Of a stretch of 64,000 nucleotides of DNA, positions 12,246-23,468 are shown piece by piece (positions within the stretch are counted from its first letter, which is position 1; each line of letters begins with the position of its first letter). The stretch is from Mrakia gelida. Taxonomy: Eukaryota; Basidiomycota; Tremellomycetes; Cystofilobasidiales; Mrakiaceae. The position numbers and the translations under genes are program-made. Location: contig BRON01000002.1 of assembly GCA_024345305.1 (NCBI GenBank), positions 2,294,001 to 2,358,000 of the forward strand. Direction: 5' to 3'. The notes below the pieces were generated by a model. That model made no database searches. It was given only the letters and a program-made list of their open reading frames with translations, and had not been told where the DNA came from.

Positions 12246-14637
12246 ATGGCTCCTCCTATATGTCGATACCGACTCTCGCCCACCCAGTCCTGGTTGGGAC
12301 CTATCTACGCGTCCAAGACTGTGAGTGAGCAAAGCTTCGAGCTCAACAACCGCCCTTCGCCTTTGCTGACCTTCGCTCTCCTTCGTTATTTTCATCGACA
12401 GGAAGCCATCTCGTTTCTGATGAGACAAACCTCCTTCCCGCCTCATGCTCGAGAGAGTCGGATCCTCTTCACCCTCGACGATTCTGAGCTCTCTGAGGAC
12501 ATCTGGGAGGCTGCTCTCGAGGTCTGGAGCGAAGGGAAAAGGGTCGTCGACGTTGGCGTTCAATTCTTGAAGGATGGCTGGGAAGGAGAGGTTCGATGGC
12601 AGAGTCCTGAGCTGGATGTCAAGAGGGTTAAGACGGAAGTCGGAAGTGGTGAGTCTGTCAAAGATGTAGTGAAGGAATAGCGAAGGGATTTGACGAGACG
12701 CCGACCTGATCGTTCTCTCCTCTCGCCCTCTTCAATTCAGCCCGTTTCGCCCCCTCCCGAGATCGCAGACAAGACACAGAAGGGAAAGAAGCGAGCGAGA
12801 GTGGAGGATACGGAGGAAAGCGTCACCATTTTCTGTCGTTGAGTTGGAGCGACGAAGCCTCAATCCTCGTCCGCGACCTCTCCAGCTTGGTTCTGACCTT
12901 TCGTGCTGACTCGCCTGGCGTCGTTTGCTCATCCCATCTGCTCACAGTTCTGTGGACAAGAACATCATCTTCGTCGTACGGCCCTCGATGTCCGTCCTCA
13001 AGCTCAAGAAGGCCATCTCACAGCAAATGCCCAGCTACCGTCCGTGCGGAGGCGACGTCGACCTTCGCCTCGACTCGTCAGGGAACATCGTCCGTCTCAA
13101 GGACGAGGCCACCCTTGAGGAGTACGACTTTGGTGTCGGTCGACCCAGGAACGAGCTGTGGTTCCAGCGACTCCAGACTGGAGGGAAGCCAGTCATCTAC
13201 ATCTTTCCGAAGGAGGAGCAGGACCTGTCCTGTCGCTTGTCGCTCGTTCCCGAATGTGAGTGTCGATTCGAGGTCTGCGAAGACGCTAGTATCGACGTGG
13301 ACCTCTCGGTGGAGGTGGAGAACCAGCGCTGCGGTCATAATGGCCATGGTTCTCTCCCTGGGTTGAAAAGTCGCGTCGTCGTTGTCCTTCGTCGGATTCT
13401 GGCCCGAGCTGATCTAGTTTCGTTCTCGATGCAGGGTCGTTCTCATCGGTGTACCCTCTCAGCAACATCAAGCAGCTCCCTTCAGGAGGACAGTCAATTG
13501 AGTGGAACGTCCGAGCGAAACCGAACGGCGACCTCACCGTCCTCAACAGGTCTGGACGCGACCAGGACGACGGTCTCGAGGTTTCTTACCTGTTCTGGGA
13601 AGCTCAGTGAGTCGTCTTCTGCTTGTATCTTTCTTTCGTTTCGAATCCGTCTGATCGAGTCCTGCCTGCAGCACCAACGGGTTCGCCGGTCGACCGCCAT
13701 CCCCTCCTCTCTCGTCCAACGACGCGACTTCTTCGTCCTCTTCGCCTGGAGTCACATCCTTCAGCCCCATCGACGCGTCTTTCTCTCCAACGGACTCGGT
13801 CCTGCTGCCGTTTGAGGAGGTTACGTCGTATCTTGATCGCGCTCTCAAGGTTCGTCCGCGTCGCGCGAGCTCTCGTTCTCGGATCTTTTTTCTCCCCTTC
13901 CCGTCCCTCGCTCACGTTCGTGCCTGCTTGTACAGCCAAAACCGAAATTCATTCCCATTCTGAGAATCTCGGGGAAGTCGCAAAACGCGATCCCCAGCTC
14001 CTTCTTCACCCCTGAGACGGGGAGAAGAGGGCTTCTCTGCTTGATCTCGCAGCTTTTCGAGCACCTCCAGCTCCGAAACTCGAGATCCTGGCTTTCGAGA
14101 CCGAGATCCAGCTGGCTGAAAACTTTCAGCCCCACAGCGTCGTTTCTAGGAGGGACGCGTCTCAGCACGACTCTCCTTCCCCCCTCCCAACCGGCCTCTC
14201 TTCACCTCTCCGCAAAGTCGGAAACGGGAATGAATTTCGACTTTGGCTGTATTCCTTAAATATAGTCCCTCGGCTTCCATACAGAAGCTCGAACCTCCTT
14301 CATAACCTACTGGCTTCCCTCCTTTCAACGCCATCGAAATCTCCTCCTCCGCTTCGTCCCTCAAGCCTCCTACGAACTCTCCGCTCCGCTTACCCTCTCT
14401 CCGAACTTGGCCGATACCACGACGAGGGTCTTTCTCCTGTTCCAGGGTCTCCCCGAGACCGAGGCGGCAGACCCGCGTTGGGACGAGGCGCGCGACAGAG
14501 GGAAGGAGAAGGACGTCGAACGATGGAGAGAAATCGTTGGCGTCGAGGAGAGGTCGAGGCAGGAGGATAGGACGTTGACTCGGGTCTTAGAATGGGGTGG
14601 GATAGAGGTAGAGCTCAAGGGGAGGATGGGGATATGA
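12246..14637 (+). CDS. Ubiquitin-like-domain protein of a fungal orphan family (EARTSFITYWLPSF type)
   Basis: Exons encode MAPPICRYRLSPTQSWLG, then EAISFLMRQTSFPPHARESR, a basic linker (RQDTEGKKRARVED) and a ubiquitin-like fold: IIFVVRPSMSVLKLKKAI...DLRLDSSGNIVRLKDEATLEEYDF. This is followed by GGKPVIYIFPKE, PEWSFSSVYPLS, SIEWNVRAKPNGDL, VSYLFWEA and SVLLPFEEVTSYLDRALK. The last exon, opening at 14266, gives SLGFHTEARTSFITYWLPSF, LLLRFVPQASYELSAPL, TTRVFLLFQGLPE and RVLEWGGIEVE. The order matches a family common in basidiomycetes that I know only as uncharacterised; function is unknown. The final intron (13850-14265) is about 420 nt, against roughly 94 nt without the inserted element described at 13933. 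A start at 12153 is also possible. Confidence 0.75.
13933..14249. mobile_element. MITE-like element with 24-bp terminal inverted repeats and TA target duplication
   Basis: The left end reads CAGCCAAAACCGAAATTCAT then TCCC. The reverse complement of the right end reads CAGCCAAAGTCGAAATTCAT then TCCC. That is 22 of 24 identical, with both mismatches adjacent. The element is flanked by TA on both sides (13931-13932 and 14250-14251). CAG-starting TIRs with TA duplications are typical of Tc1/mariner/pogo transposons. At 317 bp it is too short to encode a transposase, so a non-autonomous MITE is inferred. It lies within the last intron of the ubiquitin-like gene. An internal 18-bp palindrome sits at 14114-14131. 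Confidence 0.7.
14114..14131. repeat. 18-bp internal palindrome in the MITE-like element
   Basis: GGCTGAAA and TTTCAGCC flank a 2-nt spacer, giving a perfect 8-bp stem. It lies roughly in the middle of the 317-bp element. Confidence 0.8.
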
Positions 14638-14937
14638 GGGCGGGGCGATCATTGGATGAACGGTTGAAGGCAAGGGGTAAATTGGGCTGCTCGTGAGAGC
14701 AACAAGGTCAAAGGGCACGCACGTTGTGCCCTCTGCTTCCCTCGTCTTTTTTGGACCTTCCTTCTTCCCTCTCCCTCAACCTCCATCCTTATCCTCAACA
14801 AAATATCATTCAACGGTTCAACTAGAGTCGAGGTCGTGACTGTGAGTCGGGTCTTTCTTCTTTCCCTGCAGGTCGCGTGAGTTTCTTTCAGCCCTCGGCT
14901 GTTTCTGAACCTTTTTTCTTCCTTCTTCCTTCCCCAG

Positions 14938-16532
14938 GTTCTCTCAAGAACGACGACGACCCGAGAATCTCTTGACGAAGCTCTTCGCTGCCTGATCACT
15001 TACATCGAGTCCAAGAAGAAGCGAGGGAAGAGAAGCATCGAGGAGGTCGGCGCCAAACTCGAGAGTCTCGAAGAACGAGTGAGCCCTCGTCTCGCTCTCC
15101 TCCTTCCCGTTCAAGGAAGGAGCTGATAAGGACCCCCTTTTTTCTCTGCTTCCAGTTCGCTCCTTATGGACTCGCCTTCGTCTTCCACAGAGCTCGACTC
15201 CTCTCCGGTCTCAACGCCTCGACTATCCCAGCTGTTCGAGACGCCGGAGCTGCACGCATCTCCTCAGCCCTCCCTGCTCCCTCCAGCACCTCGACCGCAT
15301 CCACAGTCCTTCCTCCCATCCTCTCGACGTCGCCTTCCTTCTCTTCGATCTCAACAGGCTCGACTGGCACCATCCCGTTCATGCTTCCCGACTTCGAGCA
15401 TCTCCACCGAAATCCATCTTCGCCGGTCGAAACTTTCGCGTCGAGCTTTCGAGATCCGGAGGGAGAACGGCCAGGTCGCTCTTCCAACGAGTGGGTGTTC
15501 AACAACTCCTCCCCCGATACCGATGGTTCTGGTGGGGAGCGTGTAGAGAGGAGTCATTCTGGGCAGGTCTCGAGGGAGGAGAGGAGAGGAGAGCGGGAGG
15601 AGCGAGCAGAAGAACAACGCGTCCAGAGTCGGGAGATCGAGTCAGCGGAGGACGAGGTTCGGAGGCACGTAGAGGAGAAGATCAGAGCCTTGGTGAGTAA
15701 CCCTCTGCACTTTTGATTGACCTAGCGCTCGATCTGACTCTCTACTACGGCTATCTCTTTCCAGCAACTCGTCCTCGATCAAATCGGTCCAACCTCTCCC
15801 TCCAAATCCCCTCCTCCACCTCGCCAGAGCTCTTACTCCAACTCAAGCGCCTACAGCTCATCCAACCTCCCTCTCCCCTCCTCCTCGAACCGCCAAAGGA
15901 GTCAATCCATCACATCCTCGAACTCCAGCTCGTCTCGCGTCCCATCCCCCCGCGAACCTCCCTCCGAGCGACCCCCACCTCCTCCCTCTCGAGACTCGCG
16001 ACAAAACTCCTACTCCTCTTACAACCCCTCCATATTCTCCAACGCCGAATCTGCCACCTCCTCGCGCTCATCCTCCTACATCGCCTCCTCCTCCTCGCCA
16101 CACTACAGAAGTCCCCCTCCCCGTTCGAACTCCTCCTCCTCCGTCACCCACCCTCACCTCTTCCCTCCCACCTCTCACGGCAAAGGCCCCAGCCGAGCCC
16201 TTCCCTCTCTCCCTCCCTCCAACTCTCGGAACACCCTCGGACTCGGTCTCAGCATCCCAGAAGGCGAAGTCGACGTCGACGCATCGAGGAAGTCGAGATT
16301 CGCTCGTCCGACTCCCAGCAGGACTCCGTCGGCCGGGACCTCTCCTTCCGGGTGGTCGGCGGTCAGCTCGAGGCCGGATATTCTTCCGTCGTACGAGACT
16401 GTGTTGAAGCATGTCGTGACAGACGGAGAGAAGAGGAAGGCGACTGGGGACGAGAAGAGAGCGAGGAGGGAGACAAGGATGGAGATTCGACCCGATACTT
16501 CTCCTACTTTGGGCTGGGGATCGTTCGCTTAG
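14938..16532 (+). CDS. Uncharacterised Ser/Pro-rich protein, start not resolved
   Basis: The exon from 14938 codes VLSRTTTTRESLDEALRCL and IESKKKRGKRSIEEVGAKLE. It is spliced in phase to FAPYGLAFVFHRARLLSGL, a Ser/Thr-rich run, LPDFEHLHRNPSSPVETFA and a charged segment (SREERRGEREERAEEQ). After another intron comes a long Ser/Pro-rich low-complexity region. The product ends PSYETVLKHVV, an Arg/Lys-rich stretch, and PTLGWGSFA. The N-terminal helical segment resembles a small helical adaptor, but I recognise no family. The same frame stays open upstream to about 14667 without any ATG, so the start is in an unseen exon or is unusual. It follows the ubiquitin-like gene by 300 bp on the same strand. 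Confidence 0.55.
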
Positions 16533-17100
16533 ATACACTGCTACTTAGATTTAGACTGTTTTGGGTTAATTGCTTACAATCTCTTTTACGACGACCATGA
16601 CGCTCTTTACGATACGATCGCGGTTCGAGAGATGCCAGAACGACACTCGACGCGTCCCACCTGTTCTCGCACACGGCTCGAAGTTTGAAGGCGAGAAAGC
16701 GTGTTTCGATATCAGAGACTACCAAGGATCACGAAGCGAGTGAGTATCTAAGGTAGGTGGAGTGAAGTGGATGAAAGAAACTATGCGAGAGAGAGAGACG
16801 AAAGCAAATCACGACAAGGCTACAAGAAAGCGACGGAGAACGAGCTGCCAGAGCCGCCGAACTCCCCGCTTCTGGAGAAGGAGAAGGGGTAAACAAGGTA
16901 GGACAGGGTACGATGATGATGGAGAGAATCGGGAGGGAACAGAGAGAAAAGCAAGTGCAGCAAGCAAGGGACGAACGAACGAACGAGAACAAACAAGGGA
17001 AAGCAGCAGCAGCGAGGAAACGAACGAAAGCAAAACAAGAGGGGAAAGCAACGAGGGTGGATATTAGATGGGGTGTGGATGAATGTCTGTAATATGAGGG
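16533..17100. other. Convergent intergenic region
   Basis: 3' flanks of the Ser/Pro-rich gene (+) and the lipase-like gene (-). It holds A/G-rich low-complexity sequence on the plus strand, with an AACG tandem patch near 16975-16990. No gene or RNA feature is supported. Confidence 0.5.
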
Positions 17101-18293
17101 TTATATGTCGTAGGTGACGAAGTCGAGAGGAGCCGAGCAACCGCTTCCGAACTGAGCTTCCCATCCCTTGACGTCCGACGCGTCTCCCCTCTCCTCCCTC
17201 TTCTTCCTCTCGTTCTCCCTCCCGACCGTAGCCTCCAAGCCCGACTCCCAGTGCTTGACCTCTCCACCTTCGACCATCTCCCACTTCGTTCCAGCGTGAA
17301 GGTCACGGTAACCGGACTTCATTGCTCCTCGCGAGGGAAGAAGAGGGAGCGCATCCGACGTGGAGGAGACGGTGTTGAGGACGAGGTTGGGAGAGTAGTA
17401 GGATTGGAGGTAGTTGGAGAAGGCTTCGTTGGCGAAGCGGGGGGAGGAGAAGGTGGTGATGATGACTTTGGTTCGTCGAAGGGAGGGGGGAAGGGAGTGG
17501 TGAAGGTGGAGAGCGTGGAGGAGGGCGAGAGGACCAGCTGCGAAGAGAGGACGGGGAAAGCGGCGAGGGAAAATTGTTAGGATCGTCACCCGAGCCGCCG
17601 CATTAGAAGATGACCAAAGAGATCTTCCGACGAAGAAGGAAGATGAAGGAGAGGGAAATTGAACGTGAGACTCACCGATACCTGAGCCGACGAGGGCGAT
17701 CGACTGCTCCTCTCCTGAGCTTCCGACTTTGGTCAGGCTTCTCTCGAGGAGAGAAAAGACGTCAGAGCTTTCGGACTCGAACCTATCGCGAATGAAGCGC
17801 ATAACGAGAACGTCCTCGGGCACGTTGGGGAGGAGGGAGGATCGAAGAGGGACGAGGTCCGTTGCGGAGGTGAGGGAGGAGAGGAGGGAGACGGCGGAGG
17901 AGGACGATTGAAGAGGGGAGGGTTGGATGTAGGTTGTTGAGAATCGTCGTCCAGATGAGGATGATGATGAGGAGATGCTGGTGGGTTGGAGGATGGTAGG
18001 GTGAGGGGAGCATTGATGGAGGGCGCTGGAAGAGAAGAGAGAGGAACGAAGGCGGAGGTCAGCCGAGGTGTTGAGCTCGAGCTCAACATGGGGAGCCAGA
18101 AGATGATCTTCCTGAAGGCTTTCACTCACGTTAGACGGGCCAGCCTGGAGATATAGGATCCATCAGGAGTCGCTGTAGCTTCCAGCGTTGGTTCGAGATC
18201 GAAGAGTGCCTGAGGTCGAATGGGAGCGGAGTGGGCGAGCGTCGATAGGAGGAGAGGGAGGAGGAGGGAGGAAGACCATGACGAGGAGAGCAT
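17101..18293 (-). CDS. Secreted lipase-3-like protein lacking the canonical nucleophile serine
   Basis: The N-terminus (MLSSSWSSSLLLPLLLSTLA...) is a clear signal peptide, followed by PIRPQALFDLEP. The core is DVLVMRFIRDRFESESSD, SIALVGSGI/AGPLALLHALHLHH (joined across an intron), VIITTFSSPRFANEAFSNYL, LNTVSSTSDALPLLPS and YRDLHAGTKWEM. Order and spacing match class 3 (fungal) lipases: nucleophile elbow, SPR/GN segment, catalytic Asp in 'D-x-LP', catalytic His in 'Y-x-H-x-G-x-E/K-W'. Asp and His are present. The elbow aligns as G-S-G-I-A-G against G-H-S-L-G-G, putting Gly where Ser is expected, with a Ser one position earlier. A pseudoenzyme or a shifted nucleophile is possible. It is divergent from TAD1. 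Confidence 0.75.
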
Positions 18294-18875
18294 CTTGGAC
18301 GAGGGAAGGAGGGAGTAGTTGTGAGAGAAGAAGAAGAAGGATGTACTACTCTTCAGTCTAGAGGATGATAGGATGGTGGTTGGAGGGGAAGAGGTTTGGA
18401 TCTCGTTCCTTGCCTAAGAATATTGAGAAGGGAAGCGCGAGACCTTCCCTCGCTTCCCCGTCCTTCCCTCCCTTCTCCCCGTCCTCCCTTCCTCGATCGA
18501 CGAGAGGCATGTTTCGACGGATGAGATACTCCGACTGACCGAAAAAATTGGAACGGTGGCTAAGGCAAACATGGTGAAACGTGTGAATAAGAAAGGTGGT
18601 TGACGTCGACGAGGAAGGGGAAGGAGGAAGGAAAGGTGGTGAGCTCGAGCTTCCCTTCAACCCTTGCGCGTCGTCTCTCCTTCCGCAAGAAAACCTTTTG
18701 AGGCTCCGGAAACGAGGGACTACCTTAGCTCCCAAGGATCTCTTCTAGACAGACCAACTTCTAGATATGTGAAGGTGAAAAAGGATCCGGAACTGAATCT
18801 GCTCGACTGAATCCTTCCGACGTCTCTCTCTCCTCCCAAACGACGACCAGCACTCGACCTCGGAGGGATGCTTTT
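18294..18875. promoter_or_regulatory. Divergent promoter region, lipase-like gene / TAD1
   Basis: About 580 bp between the two divergent starts. C/T-rich patches are present near the TAD1 side. No convincing TATA box or other defined element was found. Confidence 0.35.
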
Positions 18876-20681
18876 ATGACCCTCACCACTCCCTTCCCTC
18901 CTCTCCACACCTTGTCCCATCGACTCGCCTCTCTCGTCATCCAAACCCATCTCGCCCTCCCTTCCTCCCATCGCCCAGGCCTTCGTTCAGGCGGAACTCG
19001 AGAATGGACGCCTCTCGCTGGGATCGCTCTTGCTCGTCCAACGACGACCTCTCCAGAGCAGCAGCAGCAACTCTTATTGATCTCGCTCGGAGCAGGAAGC
19101 AAGGTTCTCCCTAAATCCAAGAAGTCCACCTGCGGAGATCTCGTCAACGACCTTCATGCTGAGGTTCTGGCGGCGAGAGGAGCGAGGAGGTGGTTGGCGG
19201 AGGAGGTTGGGAGGTGCTTGACTCCTCCTGCTGCTTCTCCTTCAGCAGAGGGTGTAGGAGACTTCTGGAAGTCTGACTGGATCGAGCGGAGGGATAAGAT
19301 GGACGGGAAACTGAGCAAGTGGAAGCTGAAGGAGGGTGTAGAGATGGTGATGTACGTCTCGACCTTGCCGTGTGAGCTTAACCTTTCTCTTCCTCCTCCT
19401 TGCTTCCTTCCCCTCGAGTTCGTCGCACCTCGACTCATACCCTTCTCACCTCTTTCTCTTGCACTCTAGGTGGAGACGCATCGACCCTTCATCTCGCCAA
19501 GATCCAAGAAGTTCAAGATCCAGCTATGGCAGCCATCAAGGAAGCTTCAGCTCCCTCCTCCTTCGTTCCAGGTTCCCTCGCTCGAGGTCGAGACGGCTAC
19601 CTCAACTTTGGAGCCTGCAGGACCAAGCCAGGTCAGTCTTCCTCTTCTTTCCATCTCACGTCGTATGACCTCGACTGATCCGTTTGTCTTTTATCTATCG
19701 ACAGGCCGAGCCGACTCTCCTCCAACAACCTCAATGAGCTGCTCAGACAAGCTCGCGTCTTGGACCCTCCTCGGGATGCAAGGAGCTCTTCTCTCGACCC
19801 TGTTCGAGCCAATCTACGTCTCCTCGCTCGTCGTAGGAGAGATTGAAGGACACGTGGACGCTTTGGGTGGGAAGGAGTGGGAGGAGATTGTTCGAGCCGA
19901 GGTCTCGAGAGCTGTTGGAGGGAGGGTCGTCGAAGGTCTCCTAGCGAGCTCGAACACAGGTCAGTTCGATCTCTCACTCCTTCTATATGACCTGCTCGAG
20001 CTGAAATCATCTCTCTTTGCTCCCCTCAGACGATCTCCCTCCCCTCTACTTCCCTCATCCTCCCAACATCCACCTCACGCCTCTCGCCTTCCCGTACTCG
20101 AAGCTTCACCTTTCCGACGCCTTTCCTGACTCGCCAACGACTGCTTACAACACCTGTGCGTCTCCTCATCTTGTGCTTCGCTTCCAGCGTACCTCTCTGA
20201 CTCTCGTCCGATCTTCTTCCAGCCCTCTCCATCGTCGACTCGTCGCCAGAGCGGATTGCCCAGACGGGAGTCTCCAACAACGGATCGCACCTCAAACGAG
20301 ACGCTGAAGGAGGACCTCTCCCCGAAAAGGCGAGATCTAGGATCTCGAAGCTTGAGATGATGAAGCTGATCGTCAAGCTCAGAGGTCTGGAGGGCGAGGA
20401 TGTGTCGTGAGTTTCGTTGCTCTCCGAGTCGCGACGACGACGAGGGAGGGAGACGCGTCAACCTGACCTCTCTGTCTCGCTTCGTTCGTTCGTTTCTCAG
20501 ATCTCTCACCTATCGACAGCTCAAGCACTCTGCCGAGGACTACCAACAAGCCAAGCGGGCTCTCAGACGAGGAGACTCAGCGGTCTTTCGAGCTTGGGTT
20601 GGAGCGGGAGAGGAGTGGGAGAGCTTTGGACTTGACGGGAGGAAGGTCGTCGGTCGTGTAGGGTCGCCGAATGATAGATGA
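18876..20681 (+). CDS. TAD1: tRNA-specific adenosine deaminase 1 (A37 of tRNA-Ala)
   Basis: The ADAR/ADAT1-type deaminase domain is complete. LHAEVLAARGARRWL carries the zinc His and proton-shuttle Glu near residue 96. VSTLPCGGDAS gives the first zinc Cys (PCGD), and MSCSDKLASWTLLGMQGALLS gives the second (SCSDK). Other family motifs are GACRTKPG (RTKPG), FEPIYVSSLVVG and the C-terminal TYRQLKHSAEDYQQAKRAL. TAD1 converts A37 to inosine in tRNA-Ala. Exons are joined by short introns with CTGAC or TTGAT-like branch points. An ATG at 18876 precedes TLTTPFPPLHTLSHRLA, a plausible domain start. The stop (NDR*) is only about 190 bp from the convergent H4 gene. Confidence 0.9.
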
Positions 20682-20873
20682 GCGTAAGTTCACGACTTCT
20701 TTGCGAGTCAGCGAGAAATCTGGGAAAGCCTTCAGGCCTGTTGTCGCCTTCGAGGTTCATTCGAACGGGCCTTTGTCTCCGAACGAGAAACGAAGGTTGA
20801 GTCGTTACAGTCATTAAGAGATAGGTTACCAACTACAGGTAGAGGTACAGCGAGAAGAGAACAAGAGCTACAT

Positions 20874-22927
<2,054 letters not shown>

Positions 22928-23468
22928 ATGCTCGCGTGTTTGATTTCTGGGCGACGACGACGGGCTACTTGACGACTTTTATGAGATCCTCCTTTCTTAT
23001 CCATCTTTTCTGGACTCGTGCGAGAAGACAAGGTCGCTGAGGCAGCGAGATGAAGGGTCAACAGAGGTCGAGCCGTGAGCGAGAACGAGGTCGACGCGTC
23101 GAGTCGCGTTGTTGAAAGTGACGTTCTCGTCGCTTCTTGTTCCCCTCTGATCAAGACTCGTCAGAAATTGTTCTGGGCTATCTCGATTCTCACATCTTGG
23201 TCGCTCTTGGATCGAGGAGTTGCCTCTGGGTGCGAGGAGGGCCAGAAGAACGAACGGGCGACGCCGTCGATTTGAGGGACGAGCAGGATTTCTTCGTGTC
23301 GCAAAAAGTGATACAATGGCCTGCTGGAAGAATCAAAAAGGGATCAGAAGGTCGTCTTTGATAATTTTCTCGCTGGAGCTGCTTCGGCCACGTGCCCGAG
23401 ATCTTGCCAGCACTTCGAGCTCACCTTTCGTTCCTCCCTCCCTGCCTCCAAACGTCCACCACCTCAAA
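22928..23468. other. Intergenic region between H3 and ALG7
   Basis: 3' flank of H3 and leader of ALG7. Several ACGCGT/CGACGCGTCG words occur near 23092. No gene is supported. Confidence 0.45.

Noticed and set aside
15166..15546. Alternative frame starting MDSPSSSTELDSS
   Set aside because: The competing frame (FAPYGLAFVFHRARLL) splices in phase with coding exons on both sides; this one does not connect to either.
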